The notes below the pieces were generated by a model. It made no database searches. It worked only from the letters and a program-made list of their open reading frames with translations, and was not told the origin of the DNA. From Lepas anatifera (lineage: Eukaryota; Arthropoda; Thecostraca; Lepadidae), in NCBI GenBank assembly GCA_034440635.1, contig JAOTON010000321.1, positions 472,501-536,500 on the forward strand: a stretch of 64,000 nucleotides of DNA, written 5' to 3'. A program made the translations under genes and the position numbers. Shown here one piece after another: positions 11,311 through 23,000 of this stretch (position 1 is its first letter; each line of letters begins with the position of its first letter).

Positions 11311-12984
11311 GCTGTGGAAGCGGGTGACTAAGCATCAGGAGGCGTCGGCGGCGCGGGGCTGCCTTGTCATCGCTGCGAGGTCAACCATCGCGTCGGGTGA
11401 CGACGGATGCTCCAGTGCGGCGGGACGTCGAGTCGAATCCGGCTCTGGGGGCCGACGGGTGTCGGGACACCCGTGGCACGCGGCCCCAGCTCTCTGGATC
11501 TGCTGGGCCGCGGCTGGGCTCGGCGGCGGCGCCGCCGCCTGCGTCGGTGGTGCCGCTGGAGGAGGCGCTGCCGTCCACGGCGGGAGGTGCCGCGTCTTCA
11601 GCTGCCGCTGGTGAGGGCTCGCCGCCTGGTGGCGGCGGCGGTGGCGCGGGCTACGGCCGACACGACAGGTGAAACTTCTGAGCAAGGTACAGTGCCTATG
11701 TGACGGTGGAAACTAGCTCTCATTTTGTAGTGAAGTGGAAATTTCTGTACGCCTGTTTTGCCTGATCTTCCAGCCTGGGTGTTTTCGAAACGAATGCAGT
11801 GTATCTCACGGCAAGTTTGATTACTATGGACTCTCTATAATTGAGAATCAGTAGATACTCGTCAGAATCATGCACAAGTCTCTTGTCTTTTATTGAGTTT
11901 TTGAATTATTTCCCCGGGCTTGGAAACGATTATACCAATAATTTACGAAGATATAACCTCTCAATAGCTGTTTCGCTGACGTGCTCCGGTTCGTTTTGGA
12001 ATCCTGCCCCGTGAATATTTTGCCACTTTTTACGGCTGTGGAGCACTTAAGAGTGTTTCTGAGGGTGTTGTGTATCTATACTGTGTGGCCTGATGTGTGT
12101 TGTTTGTTGCTGGCGCCGGCCATTCAGCGGAGATCGGTGCGGGTTTGGCCGGGCCAGTGCAGTGCGTGCCTGCTCGGCGCGCTGTATAATCAGCTGATCG
12201 ACTCGCCGGAACCGTGAGTCAGCTGTATTCGCTGACCTGCTGTAAGTGCATCGGTGCTTGTGTCGCCTACCGTCTACTAAATATGTACAGGTATAAGCGT
12301 TATAAGCGTTACAGGGCGCAGACTATACCCGCCTTGTTAGACAATCAGCTAACGCGAATTATGTGACTGATCGTGAGTTTTTGTTGTAAAAGTTGAGAAG
12401 TTAGTTATGGTTAGGTAAACCGCAGCCCCTAGACAGAGCTTGTCGATTAATACGGCGCACCAAGTGAAATTTTTCGCGCCTGGTCCCCACTTGGTCTCAA
12501 GTTTCTTCCTCTCTTTCAGTTAGGTACTGTTATATATACCTCTTCGTCGCTGCTGACGCGACTCGCTTCGTTTTTCATCGTTTCACCTATTTCATTTTCT
12601 TCTACTACGTCATAAAAACCGGCACTGTGCCACACCAAACACGTAACATAGCGTTAGACACACACAGTTGCTGCCATTTCATGTGCTTGCATCGGTTCAT
12701 TAAAGTCTCAGACTTGCGCCACTTGCCCTTAGTGCTACGTAGAAGAAAATTCAGGGCATACCACACATTTCGCAGGACCTCACACCATCTCAATATGGAA
12801 GTGTTTCCTCGCTTTGATTTATTAGAACCGAGTCAAGTGGTACCTCTTTTGAATGCGTTGTCGCTGACACTACAAGTGCTTAACCGAAACCTTGCCAGAG
12901 TTCATCCGGTACATCAGAGCAAGTTGATCTCGCCGCTCTTCCTGTACTTAATATATGAATAAACATACCCAGTTTGAATCAAAA
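11311..12984 (+). other. G+C-rich inter-ORF region of the LINE
   Basis: Between ORF1 and ORF2 remnants. 11340-11660 is very G+C- and CpG-rich with long overlapping frames in several phases, typical of composition rather than coding. A short duplication TATAAGCGT is at 12291-12309. No domain is recognised. Confidence 0.4.
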
Positions 12985-15900
12985 CTGCATATAGCTTCAT
13001 TGAATTGTAACGGAATCCGGTATCAGTCTTCTAGCGGCGTCCCGAAACGCCGGAAGCTTTTCACGTGGTTTTAAGCAGCTACGTTTTGATATTATCCTCA
13101 TACAAGAGACACATTCGTTGGCGAGCGATGAAAGGAAATGGATAGCGGAATGGGGGCTTGGCATTTTTGCCCACGGCGATAATCTCTCTAGAGGTGTTGG
13201 AATTTTGATCAAACCAAATTCGGGCATGAAAGTAGAAAACGTGTATGCTGATGATGACGGTCGCTTCCTGACGCTTGAGCTTCAGTTAAGTGGACGAACC
13301 ATTACACTTGGCAATTATTATGGTCCAAACTGTGATAATCCGCGGTCAATAGAATACTTTCTTTGTAAAATCGGCGAATATGAAAACCCCACGGTATTAA
13401 TCGGTGGAGATTTCAATTTGTGTCTAAATACAGCAAAAGATCGACAGAGCACAGCAAAGCGAATAGCAAACAATGACAAGTGTAAGGAAACATTGGCACG
13501 TTTTATGGAGGAAAAATATCTTATTGATATCTGGAGGGAATTGAATCCGCTAGCAAAAGAATATACGTACATCAAATCCAACCCTCCGTCCAAATCCCGC
13601 ATAGACTTCTTTGTAGTTAGCCGAGACGTATTATCTTCAACAACCAGACCCGTAGCGGAAATCAGAGATGGATACGCATCAGATCATAAAATGATTACGT
13701 TATCTTTAAATTTGCCAACAATAGAGATCAGAAAATCCTACTGGAAGTTTAATAACTCGCTCCTTAAAGATGAGAAGTTTGTTACCATGGTTCGCCAAAA
13801 ATTCCACAGATCATACAGGACAACCAGAGGACCACGTCCCATACTCTGCTTTTTGAAACTCTTCTTTGCGTACTAAGAGGCGAAATAATAAAATATAGTT
13901 CCAATAAAAAGCGTAGGATGGAATCGATCTTGAGCAGTATGGAGACTGAAATATCGGCTTTGCAAAAGATGTAAGTCCCAATAGCACCAGACTAAAATCA
14001 TTGATTAAACAAAGGGAAAGTTTTATAACAGATTTAACCAGTAAAGGTATGTTCAGTGCTAAAGTACGTTGGCGTTATCTGGCCGAAACTGGAAGTAAAT
14101 ATTTTCATGACTTCCCAAAACGAAATAAAGTCAGACCTATTTGCCATTGCCTTTTTATAGGGGAAGGGGAGATGAAGGGCAGGACACGACACACGATACT
14201 GATGTTATGTTAAGGGAAGGGAAATACTTTTTTGGAGGACTATACAAAGAGCAGACGGTGGAGCAAATAGGAGAGTCATTCACAGAGGGTCTTCAAGCTC
14301 TCCCCAACCGATAGACAGTACTGTGACCGTACACTAGATTTAGACGAAATCTCCACAGCAGTTTTCTCTATTCGAAACAACATTGCTCCAGGTCCCTCTG
14401 GATTTACTGGGGAATTTTACAAATTCTTCTGGCCGGAACTAAAAGATAGGCTGAAGCAGGTGTGTGATGAAATTTTTCAGGAAGGCACAATGCCCGAGAA
14501 CATAAAACGAAGCATAACCGTTCTTATTCCAAAGAAAGGCAAGGATTCCCGAAAAATTGAAAATATGCGGCCCATTAGCCTGTTGAACACCTATTACAAG
14601 ATCATAACTAAATGTTTAGCCAACCGCCTTTCGAATGTTATCAAGTCGCTAGTAAACGAAGACCAGACCGGGTTCCTGAAGGGAAGATATATAGGAGAAA
14701 ATGTAAGACTGGTACTGGACATGATAGATTATTGTAAGTCGCATGAGCTTTCGGCATTGATTTTGGCTTGCGACGTAAAAAATGCTTATGATAGCGTGGC
14801 GTGGAAATTTATGAAACAAATATTATCAGCGTATGGTTTTGGCGATAATTTCAAGCGCTGGATTCACATACTTTATAGTAAAGATATTTCTCCGGTAACT
14901 GCATCGGTTCTTATCAATGGAAAAATATCCCAAACATATAAAATCGAGCGAGGTCTAAGACAAGGTTGTCCCCTCAGCTGTCTACTATTTTTGCTGTGTT
15001 TTGAGCCCTTACTAGAACGTATGAGAAGGTGTAATGAAGTAAAAGGTGTTGTAATTAATCGTACAGAAATAAAACTTTCCGCGTACGCTGATGACGTCAC
15101 CGTTTTCATGGATGGCAGTTCAGAGTCACTGACAGGCTGTCTGAATGTCTTTGCCGAATTCGCTTCAGTATCTGGCTTAGAACTCAATGTTAAGAAGTCG
15201 CAGGCACTCTGGGTGGGTAAGGGGCTCCAAACAAACAACCAATATGCCCGAATTTAGAAATTCATTGGCCGGGAAATACGTTAGAAATATTGGGTGTAAA
15301 AATATCAAACGACCCAGACGTCAACATGGTTAAATTGAATTATGAAAATAAGTTTATGAACATGAAGAATCGTCTAACACCTTGGAACGGCAGAGGTCTG
15401 ACGCCATTTGGAAAAATCCATCTTGTTAAGTCAGAAATGCTTTCGCAGCTGGTGTATCTTATGACCGTGCTCCCATCACCAGATTGGGAGTTTGCGAAGA
15501 AGGTGGAAAGTGTGATTTTTAGATTTGTCTGGGGGAACAAAAAGACAGGATCAAGAGGGCGACTTTAAAATCGAAATACAAGCAAGGAGGTCTGCTTGTT
15601 CCAGACATAATGGCCAAATCTAGAAGTCTTAAAATCATGTGGGTGAAAAAATACCTTGATAATGAAAACAAGGCGAAATGGAAAGATATAATGAAAAAGA
15701 ATCTGTCTTTCGACCCCGAAACCTCTGTCTTTCATTGCAGTGGCAACGAGAAGCTGTTGAAGAAACGGATTAAAAGCCGCTTCTGGGTGGAAGCTTGTTT
15801 GGTTTGGATGAAGGTAAAGGATAACGATGAAAATAATGGCGCTCAAATTCTCAATCAGGTTCTTTGGGCAAATAGGCATATAAACTTAGAGCGAAATAGT

Positions 15901-16620
15901 ACATTAAGAATGCAACACATAATATTGAAAGGAGTAATACGAATTAGGGATTTATATGATATAACAGAAAGGACTTTTCTTACTGCAGATCAGGTAGCAC
16001 TTAAATATAGCCTTCACCCAATGACTGCCCTTACATTATTGCGCTCGATCCCGCAACGGTGGAAAGAGCAAGTTCAAATAGACAGACAACGAGGATTTGA
16101 AGACGTGGAGTGTTTTGAAATTCTTAAGTCAACACCAAAAATAGCTAAATGGGCTTACATCAAACTGGTAGAGAGCGATTTTATACCAACAAATGAAAAA
16201 TGCCACGGCAAATGGGAAAATGAACTCCACGCGCCCCAACCGATCCAGTGGCCAAAAGTTTATGAAAGGCTACATATGTCAACAGATGACGTTAATCTAA
16301 AATGGTTGCAATACCAGTCTATTAAGAGGATTCTCCCAACAAACAGACTGTTATATATCTATGGAATAGCCGACAGCGATAAATGTAAGGTCTGCCCGAT
16401 CTATTCTGAAACAATCCAACATAAGTTTTGGCACTGCCCTTCGGTTAGATTCCTGTGGAACAAAGTTAAAACTTTACTCGGCCTACGTAACGATATATCA
16501 TGTCAGGACGTGTTTCTGGGAGTTGATTTGCACTGTGAGGAAAAAACAAAACAGGCTAACAATGTCATTATGCTTTCAAAACAATTCATTTGGAAAATCG
16601 AGAACACCACGAGCGTTTGA
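12985..16620 (+). pseudogene. Tx1/L1-clade LINE ORF2: endonuclease and reverse transcriptase, frameshifted
   Basis: The apurinic-type endonuclease begins with ASLNCNGIR (about 12993) and continues with ILIQETHS, GVGILIKPN, VLIGGDFN and ASDHKMI, the standard metal- and DNA-binding motifs. The reverse transcriptase (about 14340-15230) has RPISLLNTYYKIITKCLANR, the Asp of ILACDVKNAYDS, GLRQGCPLS and the catalytic AYADDVTVFM. The C-terminal part, 15290-16620, has the WGNKK and zinc-knuckle-like CKVCPIYSETIQHKFWHCP motifs. At least four frame changes (near 13050, 13850-14460, 15257 and 15560) inactivate it. Motif wording fits the Tx1/L1 group rather than R1, jockey or CR1. Confidence 0.88.
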
Positions 16621-17752
16621 CTTGCGCAAATTTGAGCCTGCATATCAAGGAATATCTTACAGTAGAAAAATATGTATCAAAAATAAGAGGGCAGGAGGAA
16701 AAATTTGCTAAACAATGGCTAGATATATACGAAAGCTTGACGCGAGGAAACACTTAACTTCCAAAAACAAGCTTATCCTTTCAAACACGTCTGGTCACGC
16801 AAATTACCCGAACATCTATACCGTTAGACGCAACGACACACAGGAACACCACCATGCCTGCATTTTGCACTCGCGCAGGAACACATGCACTCATTCACTC
16901 ACTCACTCGCCCACTCACTTACTAACTCTCTCATTCACTCACTGTTCCACTCACACCATAGCCGGCTCAATCAACTGAATGGACAATCACTGTCTTCCAT
17001 AAGCTGTCGATCTGTCTGTGAGTGCCGTCTCTCCGTGTGAGGAACTTTGGAAGTTGAGATGAGAAGAGATGGGATGGTAATGGTAGAAAAATATAGGCAT
17101 GCGATATATAACTGTTTTGAAGCGAATTGTATAATGTGTGCCTTGTTCAATTAGAAGCTGATTGTCTCTGCCTTACTTATGCATGCCAGTTTTTCAGCCT
17201 ATGATGATGGTTTATCAAGGAATAGCTTTTTGGTTTTGATCTCCCGCTTGGATGATATGGATATGCGAAGGATGTATGTAGCTATCGCGATACATGCAGT
17301 TCAATTGCACAACAACGTTTAGTGGCTAGATCAGGTGTTGATGACGCGCAATGCCATCTATACTGTTAATGAATGGAGAAAAAGTACCTTTGTACCAATC
17401 GTATTAAACTGTATATGTCGAATGTGTGAGCCTGAAAAATACATAGATGTCTGTCTGAAAAAAAAAGATATGCAATATGCTGAAAAAAAGTTTATTGGAA
17501 ACGTGGAATGGCCAATAAATTTCCTGTGTAAACAGTCAATACCACAGTAAATGGTAGGAAGTCTCTTCAAATTCACAAGATGTATGAATTTGATCCCACT
17601 ACTGTCTAAAGCTGCTGCTACTCTGCCTGTTTGAAAAAAAAAAACAGGCTTGTTGCCCTTAACTGTTCAGTTTTCTTCACTAACACACATTCTCTGACCC
17701 AATTTCCATGAACAATGCCAACCAGGATTGCATGGTGGATCTGGATGCATTA
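16621..17752 (+). other. LINE 3' region and unassigned sequence
   Basis: Contains a CACT-rich stretch (16885-16960) and a short A-run at 17634-17643. No gene is recognised. The exact LINE 3' end and target duplication were not found. Confidence 0.35.
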
Positions 17753-17760
17753 CCAATATG

Positions 17761-18877
17761 CCAGTCTGCAGAACGTGGCAGATTTCGACGAGATCTCGTT
17801 GGGGCAGCCTCGGGGCAGACCTACCGATTTGGGGCAGCTTTTGGTCGATCTTGGGGCAGAGGGGAGCTCTTTGGGCAGGAACTAGTACTTGGGGCAGCAG
17901 TCGGTCCGGGTAATCGCCGAGGGAAGAAAAAAAATAACGAAAAGAAACAACAATCATTAGTTAGAATTGCGCCGTAAAAGCTGAATTGTCTCAAAAGCGT
18001 CATATTTGTCATCAAGAGAAATATGGTTAAAAAGATACCAAATCAGGAAATTTTTTAATAGACGTAAAGTCAAAGTTCCTGGAAATTAATAAAAAATCAG
18101 GCAATGTGTGCCTTTCTAAAGCTAAATTTAATTTTTTTGTAAATTTTTAATCTAAACTAAGTTTTAGTTACAAAAAAACAATCTACGAACTCTAAATAAA
18201 ATTTCCCTGTATGTAGTTTTTTGCATTTCCTCTGCTATGTTTTGATCACCAAAGGCCGGCAAATCGGGAGTATGTCAAAAGGTCCACTGTTCAAAGGGTC
18301 CACCGTTCATAAGAAAATCATGCCAGCCCCTTCCCCCAAGAACAAATGCCGGTCAGTGATGTGACGTCACAAGGGCGTACAGGAATCTTTCTTTGCTTGA
18401 GTCTTGTGAAAATATTCCAAATTTTGTTATGCTTTCATGAAAATTTGGGAAAATGGGGGAAATGCTTTAGCTTTAGAAAAAACTATTCATTTTCAAATTT
18501 AGTTATCAATTGAAAAATTTTGTAAAGTTTAGATTATACGGCCTGAAAGCAGAGGCAAATGACGTCTGTAGGGGAAAAGACTTCGCTTGTAAATATACCT
18601 TTGAATAAAAGTATTCTTGAAGTCGTGCATCATGAATGCAAGATAGCTGCTGCTGTGCGTGGAGGGTGGTGAGTGCGTTGTCGTCGTCGAGTTGGATGCA
18701 CAGTTTTATTTCATTTCTGGGTGTTTCGTTTAAAATGGAGTAGATAAAAATGTATCAGTAAAAATACCCTCCTATTGGAGGAGTCTGCCCCAGCATCCAA
18801 ATTTCTGCCCCAATTGGGGCAGGCTTTGAGCTGCCCCAAGCGCCTCGTCGAGTCGCCTGCCACGTTCTGCAGACTGG
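17761..18877. mobile_element. 1.1 kb terminal-inverted-repeat element with 8-bp target duplication CCAATATG
   Basis: A perfect 21-bp terminal inverted repeat begins CCAGTCTGCAGAACGTGGCA at 17761 and returns in reverse complement ending at 18877. CCAATATG flanks both sides (17753-17760 and 18878-18885). Just inside each end is a cluster of GGGGCAG / CTGCCCC motifs (about 17800-17905 and 18785-18840), which look like subterminal transposase-binding repeats. No transposase gene is present. Eight-base duplications occur in hAT, P and Merlin groups; superfamily is undecided. Confidence 0.85.
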
Positions 18878-18885
18878 CCAATATG

Positions 18886-19751
18886 GATAGAGCTTTAGTA
18901 CCATGCTCGTTTATTACACACTACATTACATTCATTGTGTTCACTCGACATACTACAGAGCTATAAAAGATATCATTTTGATTTTTATACACTTAAAACT
19001 ATCAGACATTCCAGTTACACATATAGCAGATAAACACAATTTGGTTGGAATTTGCCCGCCCACTACCACACGGCGAGAATGCGCCACACCAGCCCGGCCC
19101 ACAGTGCCAACCAAACCCAAAAGCACTCATCTACAGCATCTGCATTGGATTCTCATACCAGACATTAATAACCGAACACTACAGGTCACCTGTTTTATTG
19201 ACTGGTGAGACCTAATGGGCCATACAAGCTCACGATTGAAGCTTTTCACAATGGAAGCCAAGTTTCAATCCTCTTTTCTTCCATCTGTATCCAGTCAGCT
19301 CAGGTCTGGCAGCATGTGGCAGCTTGAAAGTAAGGATTTTCCTTACACTGCAGGGTCAAAGGAGAGTAGTCCGCAGAGCGAAGCTTTCTTCGTTATTAAA
19401 CGAAATTAAACAAAAAATGTGTAGAAAATTGTAAAAAATTATTCACTTCACAGTGTTAATAAAACATCATTATGTTTCAACAATATTGTATTGGGGAGAA
19501 GGGAGTGATAGGAGATGCCAGTGGTGCACTAGAGATGGAGATAAAACTGAGATTGACGACTTCTATCCAATACAGTCAATCAAATATCCAATCTGTTTTC
19601 AAGCCAGCGTGTCATGGAAACTGCTGTTACTGAACCTATTTCTTGGCATTATCTGGATTGGTTTATTGTGCATGAAAACTTTGTGTCTGTGACCCCAGCC
19701 CAGGCGTAATCGCATTGTAAATATAATACTTTGTGGCTCTTTTTCAGAAGC
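18886..19751 (+). other. Upstream region of the P-type gene
   Basis: No coding exon recognised. A splice-acceptor-like run CTCTTTTTCAG at 19737-19747 lies four bases before the predicted start ATG, suggesting a non-coding first exon somewhere upstream. Confidence 0.35.
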
Positions 19752-20062
19752 ATGCCATACTGTGCTGTGCCTGGGTGCAGGAGTGGCACTGGGATTGGAA
19801 ATAAGTCTGTCAAAGAGAATAGTATTACTCTTTTCTATTTCCCAAAGGGGGAGAGAGGAGAAAAGTGGTGGCAGTGTATTAAGAGAGAGGGGAGTTTGAG
19901 CAGTGTTAAAGATCCTAGAGTATGCTCTGACCATTTTGCTCCAGAAGATTTCTCAAGAGATTTAATGAATGAACTGCTGAATCCTGGTACCTCCCCTAAA
20001 CATCCCAAGCTCCTGCCAACTGCCCAACCATCCTTGAAGATCCCAAGCAGCCATCCAGGAAG
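19752..20062 (+). CDS. P-type gene exon 1: THAP zinc finger
   Basis: ATG at 19752. Contains MPYCAVPGC, FYFPKG, and VCSDHFAPEDF, the THAP DNA-binding fold. Donor AAG|GTATGA follows 20062. It ends in phase 2. Confidence 0.85.
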
Positions 20063-23000
20063 GTATGATCCTACGCTTTGCCTGATATTTGCTTCTTTCA
20101 TTGAGATAACCTTGTACCCCACCCAATAACCTTGTTAACCCTTTTAGGGGATTGTATTGGCACATAAATTTAGTTTTGTAAGGTTAAGCACCAAGGAAAT
20201 TGTAATTTTCCATCTTGGGCCTAGCATGGGGTGAGGAAAAGACCTTTAAAGCTTAAACATTATATTTGTTTTTGTTTTCAAGTTACAAGTTTGAAAAATG
20301 TTGTGCTAAAGTTAAGAAAAATGAACACATGCTGCGGGTTCAAAAACTTAAAACCCTTGGAAAACAATTATTGATATCAATTATTGTATGGGGAAGGTAA
20401 ACTAAAAATGTATTTTCTCAAGGCGGGCAGTATCTTCTTTTATGAAATATACTCAACCTCCCTAAATAAAATAGCATTCTCACCTGGAAGGAGTTGAAGT
20501 GCATCTCCAGCTCCCGACTGAGAAGAAAATAGCCAATTTTGAACCAAAAATCCCAATTTAAGTTTATTGTTATGTAGGTAAGTTGTTGTTAAGCCTTGTT
20601 TATCCACATAAGGATGTTAGCTGCTCCCTTTTCCTCTCACATAGGAAGAATATTATTCCTCTTCCCCCTAAAATTGCTTGACTTGCAACTTTCCCAGCAA
20701 TATTTGTTTACCTGTTCAGTCCAAATTGATTGGCAACATTTAGGAATGTTGTATTTCGGTGCTCCTCAGGTTCAAATCGCTTTCAGAAATGCTACATATT
20801 CAATGTCCTATTCCATATCCAGCCAATATCCAGTGTTGATAGCTAGAAACGACATTTCTCGGGTTTTGAGAAAAGACTAAGACACAAATATTTAGTGTTG
20901 GTGTAAAACTACAACAAAAAATATTGCATTTCCATAAAACTGTTTAGTCATTTATTCAATTTTATCTCATACATCTTCAAACATTTAACAAATATTTCTT
21001 TTCTTCAGAGTACCTGCTCCCCGCAGTGAAGCTTCGATCAGGAAGAGGGTGGTGCAGGAAATTACTCAAATCCAAGAGGTCACAGAAGACGTCCAGCAAC
21101 CAGACGCAGCAGCAAGGTTACATCATATGCATAGCTATATGAAAATATGGAACTTTGATGTCGAAAAGAGCCTGGAATAGTTCTGGTGTGAGGCAATCAA
21201 GCATGATTGACCTTCCTGAAGTCATATAACACTTATAATTAGTGTGTTGTAGCTTAAAGGTGGTATGTATCTGAACGAAAAAATCATTCTGACCGAAACT
21301 GCTTTACGTTTTAAATGCTGACGACCTACGGATTATTTGACTCAACATTGAGTCTTACTATTGCTCTCATATCCATATTGTATAGAAGGAAATTCACAAC
21401 CTCATTGATGGTATTTTTGGTCCAAGTAGAGGTTTACTTCAAATCAGGCATGCTCGCCCCCATCCAAAGGCCAGATAATTCATTTTTGGACATTGACAAG
21501 ACATTGTTTCCTCCTCTCTGCTGTTTTAATTTGCCAAGCAATGATCCTGCCCATTATCGGTTATTCTCCGTCGCATACTTCTGGGAGCTGATTTTTTTAG
21601 CCTTTTCAGTGGCATTACCAACACACTAAATGACATTTCTAGTATATTTGAAAAGCTCAACCTTAGAATGATCGAGAAGGGGGTTGATAACTTAGTGCCA
21701 TCATTGTGCTGTTTTACTTTCTCTTGTTTGAAGATGGTTGGGTTTGGTAAGTGGGTTCGAGTCCCACGCCGGTCGGTTTATCGCACCGGTAATGGTTTAC
21801 CAAGTTCGCTCTGTCTATAGTCAAGAGCCTCTTTATCTCTGAAATTTTTCATATACTTCCCAGTTGCCGCTGATTTCGGTCCTTACATATGTCTTCTTCA
21901 GCGCTATTCTGAGAGGCAAATTTTACTTGCCTCCACAGCACTGCCTCAAATGGTGACACTGCGTTTTATCGCAGGATTTGCACAACTGCACTTCCGTCGC
22001 CAGTGCTTCCGCTTTATGGAGATGCATAGTTTTGTTCTAGGTTTAGCTCTTAATGGCACCCTTTTAAACATAATTCTCGCTGCCTTTATCAGGGCATCAT
22101 CCGTCTCCCTAAATATGCTGCAAATTAATGCACATTTTTCGCCTGTGATGACTGATGAGATACATTCCTATTCTTCATTTCAGCAGTACTTGACCAAATC
22201 ATAACATGGGTTGGGATTACTATTTCATACACTCTTGAACTGTGGCGAGGCATGGACATTGGCGACGAGCATGCCAGTGCAGGCTGGTTGTAGTCATCTC
22301 ATCCTGGATGAGTAATTTTAATTCATGCTATGACTAGCGCTACTTTCCGTTATGACTTGCTTAGCTACGTAATGTGATCACTACGAGATAATAGTTTAGA
22401 TATTTGTGTTGATTTGATCTATCCAGTTTTTCCTCCATTTTCGGTACGGGAACACGTGAGACGCAAATTCACAGCTCTGGTTGAAATACATATCATTTAA
22501 CTTTGAGTCAAATTTTCCAAGAGAGCCGTTGGATACATGTACCACTTGTATAATAAGTTACTGATTCCAATCGATAGCCTTAGAAATTGTGAAACAGGCT
22601 ACTTAATGTGCTTACTTTTGTTGCGCAGTGAGCAGTGCGAAGGCTGCATCGCGAAGGATGTGGAGATTCAGAGACTTAAGAAGGAGGTGGCTGAGCTGAG
22701 CAGGAAGCTACACGCACCAAACGGGACACCTGCTGCTGTTAACGGCGGAATGCTCACAGCGCAACAGGTATCTTTCGGTTTGAATTCGGTTGTTGTTACA
22801 CAAACAAGTTTCCTTACACCGAAACAATTTCGCCTCTTTCAGAAAGGTTTGTTGTTGCCACTGGTCAGACTGTTTGTCTCCTACCTCAGAACCACATGAC
22901 GAAATGCATGGAGCGCAGCGTAATAGTATTTCTCAGAGTGGTTCTTATTCGGCCGCTTTACCGGTTTCGTTTGATTGTGGTAGAGATGGCCTAATTCATT

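Noticed and set aside
11335..11703. Overlapping 98-118 codon frames on both strands
   Set aside because: All arise from one very G+C-rich stretch. No frame shows protein-like conservation or a known domain.
21735..21800. tRNA-like stretch with GGGTTCGAGTCCCACG
   Set aside because: Only the T-arm half is present. No acceptor, D arm or target duplication could be found.
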